Assembly: GCA_026984795.1 (NCBI GenBank) | Contig: JALSRK010000024.1 | Location: 1 to 64,000 of the forward strand | Reading direction: 5' to 3' | From: Solibacteraceae bacterium | Lineage (GTDB): Bacteria; Acidobacteriota; Terriglobia; Bryobacterales; Bryobacteraceae | Length of the DNA: 64,000 nt | Part shown: positions 35,368-45,100 of the stretch, one piece after another | Layout: every line of letters starts with the position of its first letter | Position numbering within the stretch: position 1 is the first letter of the stretch | Program-made: the position numbers and the translations under genes | The notes under the pieces: model-generated | The model's input: only the letters and a program-made list of their open reading frames with translations | Told to the model about the DNA's origin: nothing | The model's database searches: none

Positions 35368-37593
35368 ATGGGAGGACATCGCCGAGAGCCCGCAGGGGTT
35401 GGGACTGCACGCTTCGGCCCATTCGAAGTCAACCTGGAAGCCGAAGTGCTCCACAAGAATGGGGTGAGGGTGCGGCTTCCCCATCAGTCTTTTCAGATCC
35501 TGGCGCGGCTGCTGGAGCGGCCGGGAGAAACCGTCACACGCAGAGACCTGCGGGAGGAACTTTGGCCCGACGAGTCCTACGGTGACTTCGACCGGTGCCT
35601 GAACACGGCAGTCAACAGGCTCCGCCACGCCCTTGGGGACTCGGCCGAGAAGCCGCGCTACATCCTGACAGTCCCTCGGGAGGGATACCGGTTCTTGGCC
35701 GCGGTCGAGTGGGATCAGGGGTCCCCTGCGGCAGAGTCCGTCGGGGGAACCGGCACGGAGCGGGCTTCCGGGCGGTGGCGGTTCTTGGCTGTCACCGCTT
35801 TGGCGGTGATCGCCGGCGTTCTCGTGGGAGCCTGGGTATGGCGCCATTGGACGGCCGCCCCGCAAGGCAGCCTCGGCGCTCACCCGTTGATTGCCAAGCC
35901 CGGCGCCAAAACGACTCCCTCGTTTTCTCCGGACGGCAGGAAGATCGTGTTTTCGTGGCGGCGTCCGGGCACCGACAACTATGACGTTTATTCCATCGAC
36001 ATTCGCAGCCAGGATCTGAAATGCCTGACGACGAGCCCGGGGCAGGATCTCGCGCCCGTCTATTCTCCCGACGGGCGCCGGATCGCCTTCTACCGCAACA
36101 CCGGCGTCAGCTCCGCGGTCTACATGATTCCGTCCCCCGGGGAGCCTCCGATCCGGTTGCTGGGACTCAGTGTGGGCCCGCCCGGTCCCGGCTCGCCCTC
36201 CGCGGGAGGCGTGTGGACGCCAGGCCGGCTCGCGTGGGATCCCTCCGGGGAATTCATCGCCGCGGTGGACAAGGAGTCCCCCGACCACCCCTTCGCCATA
36301 TTCCTGGTGGAAGCCGCGCAGCGGGGGCTGCCCGAGCCGCTAACGAAACCGCCGCCGGACTTCGTCGGCGATGGAGATCCGGCCATCTCGCCCGACGGCC
36401 GCTACTTGGCGTTCGTCCGGCGGAAGACCGAACAGGTGGGCGACATCTACGTCGCCGGCCTCGGCGGCGGATCCCTAAGGCGGCTCACCAAGGACGGCCG
36501 CAACCTCTCCGGGCTCACCTGGAGCGCCGACGGGCGCCACATCATCTATTCGGCCGAGCGGGCGGGGCACCGGCGGCTGTTCCGGGTATCCTTGGCCGGC
36601 GGCCCGCCCCAATTGCTGCTGCTTGCGGGTAGAGAGGCGACGTTGCCGGCGGTGGCCCCGCGCGGAGACCGGCTCGCCTACGTGAGGCCCGCGTGGGGGA
36701 CGAGCATTTGCCGGGTGCGGCTCCGTGGGGCGCCGGGAAGACGAAGCGCGGCGGAGACGCTCCCGCTGGAGACCGGCGCCAGCACCATGAATCCTCAGGT
36801 CTCCCCCGACGGGTCCGTTCTCTTGTTCTCCGCCGGAGACTTGGAGAAGAAGGAGATCTGGACCTATGATCTGCGCACTTCCCGGACGGTGCGTCTCACC
36901 AGCCTGGGCAGCAATTCCGCCAGCCCGCGCTGGTCCCCGGACGGCAAGCGGATCGCCTTCGACTCCCCCTATGGGGGCGGTTTGGACATCTTCGTCGCCA
37001 GCGCCGAGGGCGGCGAAGCCGTGCGGCTCACCACGCATCCGGCCGAAGACATCCTGCCTTCCTGGTCGGTGGACGGCAAGTGGATCTATTTCACGTCGGA
37101 CCGCAGCGGGACCATGCAAGTCTGGAAGATCCCTGCCGAGGGAGGGGAGGCTGTCCAGATCACACGCCGCGGCGCTTTCGTAGCCGTTCCGGCTCCGGAC
37201 GGGCAGTTCGTCTATTTCGTGCGGCGCACGCCGCCCGGGATCTGGAAGGTTCCGGTGGACGGCGGCGAGGAGACCCTAGCCTTTGGAGGCGTCTCCTGGG
37301 GACAGGCCCGGAACTGGGTGCCGGTCCGGGAGGGGATCTACTTCCTCGCCCAGGACCCGGCGGCAGATGCTCCCGGCTCCCTCTCGGTGAACTTCTTCCG
37401 CTTTTCGACGCAGCGGGTCGAGCGCCTCGTCACGCTGGAGGCGACCTCGGCAGTGGGGGCCGGCTGCTCGATCTCCCCCGACGGGGAGTGGTTCTACTTC
37501 GTCCGGCGCGAGAGCGACCACACGGATATCATGCTCGTGGAGGGCTTCCGCTGCCCTCCCGCCGGCGAATCGCTCATTTCGGTTCTACCGTGA
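35368..37593 (+). CDS. membrane winged-helix regulator with TolB/WD40-like propeller
   Basis: The 741-residue protein combines an OmpR/CadC-type winged-helix DNA-binding domain (about 14-111: FGPFEVNLEAEVLHKNG, then YGDFDRCLNTAVNRLRHALG), one transmembrane helix (about 138-157) and an extracytoplasmic TolB-type propeller. The propeller repeats the strand motif (S)PDGRKIVF (FSPDGRKIVFSWR, YSPDGRRIAFYR, WSPDGKRIAFDS). This one-component architecture is abundant in Acidobacteriota. It may sense an envelope or carbohydrate signal and regulate nearby genes directly. The start fits the wHTH beginning; a longer upstream frame is only coincidentally open. Its end overlaps the convergent DUF1593 gene by 20 bases. 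Confidence 0.85.
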   Translation: MGGHRREPAGVGTARFGPFEVNLEAEVLHKNGVRVRLPHQSFQILARLLERPGETVTRRDLREELWPDESYGDFDRCLNTAVNRLRHALGDSAEKPRYILTVPREGYRFLAAVEWDQGSPAAESVGGTGTERASGRWRFLAVTALAVIAGVLVGAWVWRHWTAAPQGSLGAHPLIAKPGAKTTPSFSPDGRKIVFSWRRPGTDNYDVYSIDIRSQDLKCLTTSPGQDLAPVYSPDGRRIAFYRNTGVSSAVYMIPSPGEPPIRLLGLSVGPPGPGSPSAGGVWTPGRLAWDPSGEFIAAVDKESPDHPFAIFLVEAAQRGLPEPLTKPPPDFVGDGDPAISPDGRYLAFVRRKTEQVGDIYVAGLGGGSLRRLTKDGRNLSGLTWSADGRHIIYSAERAGHRRLFRVSLAGGPPQLLLLAGREATLPAVAPRGDRLAYVRPAWGTSICRVRLRGAPGRRSAAETLPLETGASTMNPQVSPDGSVLLFSAGDLEKKEIWTYDLRTSRTVRLTSLGSNSASPRWSPDGKRIAFDSPYGGGLDIFVASAEGGEAVRLTTHPAEDILPSWSVDGKWIYFTSDRSGTMQVWKIPAEGGEAVQITRRGAFVAVPAPDGQFVYFVRRTPPGIWKVPVDGGEETLAFGGVSWGQARNWVPVREGIYFLAQDPAADAPGSLSVNFFRFSTQRVERLVTLEATSAVGAGCSISPDGEWFYFVRRESDHTDIMLVEGFRCPPAGESLISVLP

Positions 37594-39061
37594 CGACGGC
37601 CCGCCGGTAGGAATGAAGCGGCGGGGAGCCGTCGTCGATCACTTCGCAGACGACGTGGATCTGGCAGGGTCGTCTTGCGCCGGGGGCCGTGAACCGCGCC
37701 TCCGGGCCGCGGGCCTCCAACGAGACTTCCCCCCGGCAAGTGCCGGCCTCGCGGTAGACGAACCAGTGATAGTTGAGCCGGTCGCCGTCGGGGTCGCGGC
37801 TGCCGGCGGCGCTCAGCTTCACGGGGTCTCCGGCGCGGGCCGGGATCCGCAGAATTCGTTTGCCGCCGTCGCCGTTCAATACCACCATCGGGTTGTGGTT
37901 GGCTGCGGCGTAGCTTTCGGCCACGCACCAGTCCAGGCGGGCGGCGAAATCGTTCTGATAGGCTTCGCGCCACCTCGCGACCGTCCACTTCCGCCGGACG
38001 GCGGGGTCGCGGCTGCCCGACCAGTGCTCGTCCTCGGCGTCCACCCAATGCCCGCCGCTTTCCTTCCGGAACCGGCCGCCCCAGCCTCCATACTCGGGAT
38101 GCTCCGGATCACCAAGCCCGTTGGGCAGGACGAAGAACCAGGAGGGCGTGTCGCCCTCCTTGACGCCTAAAGTGTTGTGCGGGGAGGTGGGATTCTGCCG
38201 CACCAATGGGTAGCCGGCTCCCAGCGGCCCGTGGCCCGTGCGAACGTTCTTCTCGACCCACGCCTGCTGGTTCAACGGGATGACCGGATCCCGCACGAGC
38301 TGGATCAGGGGAGCGCCGCCCCCGGCCGAGTCGTTCTGATACATGCCGCGGAACAGGGCGGCGAAGCGGTTCATCCCGGGCGGCGCGGTCTCGACGTAGC
38401 GCAGTTCCGGAAAGCGCTCCCGGATCCACTCGCCGGTGCCGGGCTGCCCCGGTTGGGCGTCCTGATCGGTGATGGCATAGACCCGCAGCTTCGCCACGAA
38501 GCGCGCAACATCCTCCGGATCCCGTCCGGCGCGGACATCGAACAAAGCCTGGGCCAGATCGTGGCACCCTCCCCAGACCGCCACCCACAGGGGTTCCGGA
38601 CTCTCATCCACTGCCCGGATGATGAGATCCGACCCCGGCGTCGAACGCCCGCGCCCGAGGTGAGCGACGCCGCGCTTGGCGCTGCCGCTGCGCACGACCC
38701 GGAGCAGCGATTCCGCCGTGGGGTAGCCGGCGGCGTGCCGGAGCAGCCGGCCCCGCACTGCGGCGTAGTCCCGGATGATCTCCCGGATCAGATCCGGCTG
38801 GGTGACCTCGCGGCCGAGTTCCCCGGGCGTCCCGCTGGCGGTGGCGATGAGGCCCTCGATTTCGAATTCATTCGAGTAGAGCATCAGGCGGCGCATCGAC
38901 TGCATGTCGTCCGGATCGCCGCCGATATCGGTGAGCACCAGGAGCCGGGGCCGCGGGGCGTCCGGTGCGGACGCCCGGTCCGCGGCGGCGGTCGCCGCGG
39001 CGCACACCGCCAGCGCCACTCCGATCTGGAGAGTCCGCCGCCAGCCGCACGCCTGTTTCAT
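37574..39061 (-). CDS. exported DUF1593 protein (nucleoside-hydrolase-like, Sde182 type)
   Basis: The 495-residue protein has a signal peptide (residues 1-27). A nucleoside-hydrolase-like domain with the metal/ribose motif TDIGGDPDD (44-52) follows, running to about 330 (VWGGCHDLAQAL, YAITDQDAQPG). The C-terminal beta-sandwich region contains GDPVKLSAAGSRDPDGD, as in the protein known as cellulose-binding Sde182. It likely acts on a glycoside in the periplasm. It is the last gene of a minus-strand run with the TonB receptor and the two pyruvyl-transferase-like genes, 45 bases behind the second of them, so joint function in uptake and processing of a glycan is plausible. Confidence 0.8.
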   Translation of the reverse strand: MKQACGWRRTLQIGVALAVCAAATAAADRASAPDAPRPRLLVLTDIGGDPDDMQSMRRLMLYSNEFEIEGLIATASGTPGELGREVTQPDLIREIIRDYAAVRGRLLRHAAGYPTAESLLRVVRSGSAKRGVAHLGRGRSTPGSDLIIRAVDESPEPLWVAVWGGCHDLAQALFDVRAGRDPEDVARFVAKLRVYAITDQDAQPGQPGTGEWIRERFPELRYVETAPPGMNRFAALFRGMYQNDSAGGGAPLIQLVRDPVIPLNQQAWVEKNVRTGHGPLGAGYPLVRQNPTSPHNTLGVKEGDTPSWFFVLPNGLGDPEHPEYGGWGGRFRKESGGHWVDAEDEHWSGSRDPAVRRKWTVARWREAYQNDFAARLDWCVAESYAAANHNPMVVLNGDGGKRILRIPARAGDPVKLSAAGSRDPDGDRLNYHWFVYREAGTCRGEVSLEARGPEARFTAPGARRPCQIHVVCEVIDDGSPPLHSYRRAVVTVEPK

Positions 39062-39106
39062 CTTCTCAACTGTACGATCCCGCGCCCTCGACCGCAGCGC
39101 CGGCCG

Positions 39107-40432
39107 TCACACCCTCCGGGGGCGCTCCAGCGCCCTGCGTACGACGGCCATTGTTTCCGCCTGGCGCCGCCGGACGATCTCCATAGCCGACCGGACGCTG
39201 GCCAGCGCTCCGGCGTAGTCACGCTGCACGGCCAATGCGGCCTCCAGGATGGGGCCCGGCGGGACAGCGTCGATGTCGAACAGCCAGTCCCTGAGCCCGA
39301 GATCGCGGAGCATCCAGCGTTTTCGGCCGGCTTCGGCGAAGACGGGGTGAAGGGCCGGAGTGCCGGCAGCGATCGCCAGGATCACCGAGTGCATCTCCAT
39401 GCTCACTACGGCGCGCGCCCTGGCGAACACCGAAAAGGCCTGGTCCGGAAGCCAGAAGCTCTCTTTGAGACGGACGCTCCTCTTCACGTCCTCCGGCAGG
39501 GGGGCGAAGATCAGCCGGCGGGCGGGTTCGATTTCGTGGACGACCTCCGGACACAGAAGCACCTTCTCGCCTGTCCGGCGGACGTAGGACGTGACGAGCT
39601 GGCGCAACTTTGCGGCATGGTCTTGTTCCCGCCGGTCGTCGAGGAAACCCTGCACCTTGGTGCGAATCGTCAGCGTGATGAACCTGCGCGGCTCCAGCTC
39701 GTGCTCAGCGAGAAAGCGGTCCGCGAACTTTTCGTCCCGCAAGTCGAAAGCGAATGTGGAGTCCGGTCCGAACTCGAGGACCGGCGGGCGTGTTCCGAGA
39801 GACCGTAGGTATTCCAGGGAATCCGTCTCGCGGCAGAAGACGAACTGCGCGCCGGAGAGTAGTTGGGGGAAGACCAGGTCGCTCGGCGGCGCAAACTTCT
39901 CGAACGATTGGCAATAGATGCCATGAGGTTTCCCCGCCAGATGCGCCATGAAGAGAGGCATGGCCAGTGGTATGGTCCGGTTCCAGTCCCGGCTCCAGCG
40001 GCCATAGGAGAGGGTGGTGCCCGAGTTATAAAGGAGCAAGTCAGCTTGCGCGAACGCCTGCCGAAACACTTTGGAAGCCGGCCTGGCGGACTTGAACGGT
40101 GTGTAAACGGTACGGACGGCCGGAAACCGCGGCGACAGGTATTCGCGATACTCCTCCAGGAACGAATTACAAATGACGGTCACCTCTGTTCCCGGTATGT
40201 ACTCACGGAAGAGACGGAGTAGCCCTGGCGTGATAGCGATGTCCCCGATGTTCCGGAAACTCCAGGAGAACGCCACGAGAACTCGTCTCGGTGAGCTGGT
40301 GCCGCCGGAGGGAGCAAGCGCGGCGCCGAACGCCGCACCTGCCCTGCCCAGCGGAGTCCATCCAGCCGCAAACATCTGTAAGAGGGATCGCCGGCTGGTG
40401 GGGCGCAAAAACGGTAGTCGCTCTTTGCTCAT
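39107..40432 (-). CDS. Tat-signal polysaccharide pyruvyl transferase-like protein (paralogue 1)
   Basis: The 441-residue protein matches the polysaccharide pyruvyl transferase family (WcaK/CsaB type): NIGDIAITPGLLRLFRE at the start of the domain, LLYNSGTTLSYGRW in the middle, then FCRETDSLEYLRSLG and FGPDSTFAF. It is a clear paralogue of the gene at 40496; both share AITPGLL, PDSTF and RKRWMLRD. The N-terminus is a Tat-like signal (SRRSLLQMF with Arg14-Arg15), which is unexpected for an enzyme normally using cytosolic PEP. A Tat substrate folded with cofactor, or a periplasmic glycan-binding role, are alternatives. Confidence 0.75.
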   Translation of the reverse strand: MSKERLPFLRPTSRRSLLQMFAAGWTPLGRAGAAFGAALAPSGGTSSPRRVLVAFSWSFRNIGDIAITPGLLRLFREYIPGTEVTVICNSFLEEYREYLSPRFPAVRTVYTPFKSARPASKVFRQAFAQADLLLYNSGTTLSYGRWSRDWNRTIPLAMPLFMAHLAGKPHGIYCQSFEKFAPPSDLVFPQLLSGAQFVFCRETDSLEYLRSLGTRPPVLEFGPDSTFAFDLRDEKFADRFLAEHELEPRRFITLTIRTKVQGFLDDRREQDHAAKLRQLVTSYVRRTGEKVLLCPEVVHEIEPARRLIFAPLPEDVKRSVRLKESFWLPDQAFSVFARARAVVSMEMHSVILAIAAGTPALHPVFAEAGRKRWMLRDLGLRDWLFDIDAVPPGPILEAALAVQRDYAGALASVRSAMEIVRRRQAETMAVVRRALERPRRV

Positions 40433-40495
40433 GACGTTCTCGACTGCGATCTCATGCCGAGGGAGCTGGGTTGCGCCCGGCGCCGGGGAATCGGC

Positions 40496-41977
40496 TCACC
40501 GTCTCCGCCCGGCTTGCAGCGCCTCGGCGATCAGCTCCATCTGGCGCCGCTCGATCGCCCGCATGCGCGGGATCACGCCGGTCTCGAGCCGGCGTCTTTC
40601 GGCTTCGTAGTTCTCGTGGATGTGGTAGAGGGCCTTTTCAATCTCGGCCACCGGATCGGCGTCGATATCGAAGAGGCATTCCGGTAGCCCGAAGTCCCTC
40701 AGCATCCACCGCTTCCTGCCGCTCTCGGCGGAGATGGCGACCACCGTGGGGGTAGCTTCGGGAATCGCCAGCAGGAAGGAGTGCTGTTCCATGGTCAGCA
40801 ACATCCGTGCCCGGCGGAAGACCGCGGCGGCCTGGTCAGAGATCCAGAACTCGTCCAGGTTGACGCAACGGCTCTTGACGTCGGGGGGTAAAGGTTCGTA
40901 GATCTGATGCCTCGAGTTGACCTCCTGTCCCCTCGTTTCCGGAGCGATCAGAACTTTCATACCCGTCCGGTGCACCCAATCGGCGATGATCCGCCGGAGT
41001 TTCCTGGTGTGCATCTCGCTGCGCTTCTTGCCGATCAGCTCCGTGATCCGCGAGTTTCGAGGCCAGGTGCGGGGAATGACGACGAGAAACTCGTGGGTCT
41101 CGAGGCCGTTCTCAGCGAGGAAGCGTTCGGCCCAGGCGTCGTCCCGCCGGCCGAAAGAGAACGTGCTGTCGGGGACGAACATCAGCCCGGGCGGCTCGAT
41201 GCCGAGGCTGCGAATGTAGTTCAGCGAGTCTCCGTCCCGGCAGGTCACGAACCGGGCGTCCTCGAGCAGCGTCTTGAAGAACCGCACCGCGCCCGGCCCT
41301 TCGAAGGCCGTGAACGACTGGCCGTAGAGCCCGTAAGGCACCCCGAGCTTCCGGGCCACCATCAGAGGGAGGCTGAGGCGCACGGTCTCTCCCCAGAAGT
41401 CCGTCCCGGCCAGCGTGCTCTTGCCGTAGTTCAGCATCATGCCGCTGGGAAGGATGAGCAGATCGGACCGCTCGACGGCTTCCATGAATTCAGGGCTGCT
41501 GCGCCGGAGGGCGGCGACGAGATCGTCGGTGAAAGGGCCAAGGGCGTAGTCGGCGACGCTCTCGTCCAGCGGAGGGAGCCGGCCGCGGAAGTGCTTCCGC
41601 GCCTCCGACAAGGCTTCTCGATAGGCTGTTCCGCGGAAGCGGTCCTCGAAAGCGGTGCAGTCGGGAAAGAGGTCGAGAATGAAAGACCGCGCCTCGGCCG
41701 ATCCGCCGAAAGTGGTGATCTGGTAATCGGGGAAGTGCTCGTTGAGGAGGTTTAGTAATCCGGGGGTAATCGCAATCCCGCCGATGTCGTCGAAGCCCCA
41801 TACGTAGCCGACGAGGATGTGCCCGGCCGGAGCAGATTCCATCGCCTTGGGATTGCGCCCGCCGCACGCGTACCCCACGGCGAGAAACACAACCAGACAG
41901 AGGCACAGAAGGCAGCGCGAGAAAGGAGCGGCGGTCTGCGTGGCCAGGTTTGTGCGCGTTCGGGGGGTACGTCTCAT
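40496..41977 (-). CDS. membrane/exported polysaccharide pyruvyl transferase-like protein (paralogue 2)
   Basis: The 493-residue protein has the same domain as its neighbour: GGIAITPGLLNLLNE, LILPSGMMLNYGKS, CRDGDSLNYIRSLG, FVPDSTFSF and RKRWMLRDFGL. A hydrophobic N-terminal segment (LLCLCLVVFLAVGYAC, about 22-38) serves as signal, anchor or possibly lipoprotein signal, with a weak lipobox before Cys38. ATG 41977 is favoured because GGAG lies ten bases upstream in a sequence that is itself tandemly repeated (41975-42027). The preceding TonB receptor gene is separated by 133 bases including a strong hairpin. Confidence 0.75.
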   Translation of the reverse strand: MRRTPRTRTNLATQTAAPFSRCLLCLCLVVFLAVGYACGGRNPKAMESAPAGHILVGYVWGFDDIGGIAITPGLLNLLNEHFPDYQITTFGGSAEARSFILDLFPDCTAFEDRFRGTAYREALSEARKHFRGRLPPLDESVADYALGPFTDDLVAALRRSSPEFMEAVERSDLLILPSGMMLNYGKSTLAGTDFWGETVRLSLPLMVARKLGVPYGLYGQSFTAFEGPGAVRFFKTLLEDARFVTCRDGDSLNYIRSLGIEPPGLMFVPDSTFSFGRRDDAWAERFLAENGLETHEFLVVIPRTWPRNSRITELIGKKRSEMHTRKLRRIIADWVHRTGMKVLIAPETRGQEVNSRHQIYEPLPPDVKSRCVNLDEFWISDQAAAVFRRARMLLTMEQHSFLLAIPEATPTVVAISAESGRKRWMLRDFGLPECLFDIDADPVAEIEKALYHIHENYEAERRRLETGVIPRMRAIERRQMELIAEALQAGRRR

Positions 41978-42027
41978 GATTCGCTTACTCCGTTGATGAT
42001 TCGCGTTGATGGTTCGCTTGCTCCGTT
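41975..42027 (-). repeat. three tandem copies of a Shine-Dalgarno/start-codon segment
   Basis: On the minus strand the copies read AACGGAGCAAGCGAACCATC, AACGCGAATCATC (shortened) and AACGGAGTAAGCGAATCATG. The last contains the GGAG ribosome-binding site and the ATG start of the downstream gene. The first copy keeps the GGAG but has ATC in place of ATG. It looks like slippage duplication of a translation-initiation region, possibly affecting expression of the gene at 40496. Confidence 0.7.
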
Positions 42028-42057
42028 CGGCGACCCGGGTCCGGTCCCGGCATGGGA

Positions 42058-42087
42058 CGAGGCCCCGCCCCACAGGACGGGGCCTCG
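42058..42087 (-). terminator. strong intercistronic hairpin after the TonB receptor
   Basis: CGAGGCCCCG and CGGGGCCTCG form a perfect 10-bp stem around a 10-base loop, 24 bases past the stop of the TonB receptor on the minus strand. There is no U-tract. It may terminate part of transcription, or protect the receptor message, and so lower expression of the downstream pyruvyl-transferase-like genes. Confidence 0.5.
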
Positions 42088-42110
42088 CCCAGCCGCAGGG
42101 GTTGCGTGGG

Positions 42111-45100
42111 CTAGAAAGAGAGCCGGACGGTGAACTGGAACCAGCGGCTGCCGTAGTCTCGGTTGGTACTCGTGATCCTGCCGTAGCTGCTCGTTCCAAT
42201 CGTCGTGCCCGGCCAGTTGAACTGCGGATGGTTCAGGAAATTGGTTGATTGCGCCTCGAGGCGCAGCTTCACGCGTTCGGTGAACGAGATGTCTTTGCCG
42301 GTGTAGAAGTGGAAGACATTCATCCCGGGCCCCCGGATCACGTAGGCTCCCGAGGTGCCGAACCGCCCGATGCCGGCGGGCGGCGCCACGAAGGCGCTGG
42401 TGTCGAACCACTTGGCCAGGCGCTCGGACTTCGGCCGGTCCTGGGACAAGTTGCCGTCGGCGATGCGGTCGGCTCTGCCGCTGAACTTGTTCGTGTTGGA
42501 GGGATCCCGGCCGCGGAAAGTCGGATGGAAGTACCGTCCCTGGTCCAGAACCCAAGTTCCCGAAATGTTCCACCCGCCGGCGATCAGGTCGAGCGCCTTC
42601 GGCCAGTTGCCGCCGAAGTGTTTGCCGCGGCCGAAGGGCAGTTCGTAGACGAACAGGAAGACGGTGCGCGTATGGGGGATGCGGGGGCCCTGGGAGTATT
42701 CGCGAGCGCGATTGAAGGCGTCCTCAGGCGTGTGCCAGTCATCGCCCATGCTCTTGGACCAGGTGAAGTGGCCCTGGAAATAGAAGCCCCGGGCCATCCG
42801 GCGCTCCACCTTGGCGACGAGGGCGTGGTAGTTGTGGTTGGCCCCGTTGTCTTTCACGCTGGCCCAGAACAGGTCCGGGAAGGGAACGAACGGGCGCTTG
42901 TCCTCGTACGGGATCTCGTTCGCCGGCGGCTGGTTGAGGTCCCGGTTCCAGATCCTCTTGCGCGCCAAAGTGCCGATGTAGGAGCCCGAGACGCCGAAGT
43001 CGCCGAGCTGTTTTTCCAGGGTGAAGGTGTACTGAATCGAGTAGGGGGTTCTGACGTAGGGGTTCAGGCCCCCCGCGCCGGTTCCCCCGAGCACGAACGT
43101 GGAGGCGGGGAACGGCTTTGGAAAGGCGAAGGCGGGCTGCCCGTCCTTGATCTCGTTGGTGAAACTCTCGTTCAACTCGAACGGGGCACCGCCCCCGTGG
43201 CCGATGTAGGGATGCAGCGCGACATAGTAGATGCCGGCGCCGCCGCGGATGACGAAGTCTTCGGCGAATCCCGGCCGCCAGGCGAAGCCGAAACGGGGCG
43301 CAAAGTTGTTCTTGTCCGGATGCACCAGCCCCCGCCCGACGCCGGCTTTGTCTGCGGTGATGATGTTCACGGCTTTCGGGAACCCGGGGTGCACCCGGCT
43401 GAGAGCTTGGCTGCTCGGCACCACGAGAGCGTTCAGGGCCGGATCGAAGTTGGCGATGAGGTCCTGCTCCACGGTGCGGGGGGTCATCCACTGGTAGCGC
43501 AAGCCGAAGTTCAGGGTCAACCGCGGATTTACTTTGAAGTCGTCGGTGACGAAGAAGCCGAAATTATCCTGGTGGGGGTAGACCAGGCCGACCGAGGTCC
43601 GGCGCCGGCTCTTGTTCATGATGCCGAACAGGAAGTCGGCGTAGGAGAAACCGGAGAAGCGGCCGTTGAAGTCGTAACGTCCATAGACTTCGCTGGCCGG
43701 CGTTTGGTAGAGGCGGCCGTTGATGTTGTCCCAGTCCATGCCGAACTTGAAGTTGTGCCTGCCTTTCGTCCAGCTCAGCGTCTCCTGGAGGTAATAGTTG
43801 CTCCACGTGTACGCCCCGTGGCGGATCTGGCTGATCGAGTTGAACCCTTTGATGTCCATTTGCGGTAGAGCATAAACGGGGTTCAAGCCCTCGAGGATCA
43901 GACCCGACTCCCGGACCACGTCGGGACCCCACTGCTCGCCGTGCAACTGGCTGTCGTCACGGGAGTAGCCGGCGCGGATCACATTGACCAGCGTCGGGGA
44001 GAAGACGTGCGTGTCGGAGAAGACCACCTGGATCGCATAGCGCCACTGGTCGCGCTGGCCGACGAGCGGGTTGTTGCCGCCGGTGGGGCTGAGCGTCCGC
44101 CCTTTCGACTTGAGGAACCGGCCGAAGAGCGAGTTCTTCTGGCTCACGCGGTGGTCCACTCGGACCGAATAGTAGTCGCCGCGCGTGGTCGGGGTGAGAA
44201 TGTCGTTGTAGCGGTCTCCCGGACTGTTGGGCAGAGGGTAGTATTTCTCCTGGAAATACTTGGAAACGGAGCTGATGCGGCTGGATGGAATCACGTTGCC
44301 GGGCAGCGGCTGGCCGGTGAGGGGGTCGACGAGCTGTTTGGAGAGGGAGGAGAAATCGCCCCTGCGGTAGGCTTCGTTCGGAACGACGAAGTTGGCTTGT
44401 CTGGGATACTGCGAGCCGCGCAAACCCTGCCACGAAAAGTGGAAGAAGCTCTTGTTGCGGCCGTCATAGAGCTTGCCGAGATAAATGGGTCCGCCGATCT
44501 TGGCGTTGGGGCGGAAGATCGGCGGCCCGTGGGGCCGGTTCTTGGAAAAGAACGGCCGGGCATTGAGCCCGAGCGCGTTGTAGTGCAGCCATGCCTCGCC
44601 GTGGAGTTCGTTGGTGCCGTTCTCAGAGACGATGGCGACATTGGTGCTCGTGGCGCCGGAGGCGTTGACGCCGGCCACTTCCACTTTGTATTCCCGGTAG
44701 GCTTCCATATAAGCGAAGGCGCTGACCGCCGTGTTCCCGCCGTTCCAGCCGTCTCGCATTTGGAGGCCGTCGATGGAGTAGGTGCTGTTCTCGTAGTCCA
44801 CGTTGCCGCCTTTGTAGGTCTTCACGTTGGTGGGGCTGAGCACCAGCATCCGCCAGATGGAGCGGTAGTTCGGGTTGATCGGGACGACCTTGAAGATCTC
44901 GGCCGGCTTGGTGTCGGCGAGGGTGGCGCGCTCGGTTTCGATTACCTGGGCCCCGGCCGTAACAGTGATGCTTTCGGTGACGTCGCCGGGCTCCATGATC
45001 ACGTCCACACGCCGGTCCGCCCGGGCGTCTAGCTGGATGTCGGAAACCACGAACTGCTTGAATCCGGGCAGCTCGGCGGTGATGGTGTAGACGCCCGGCA

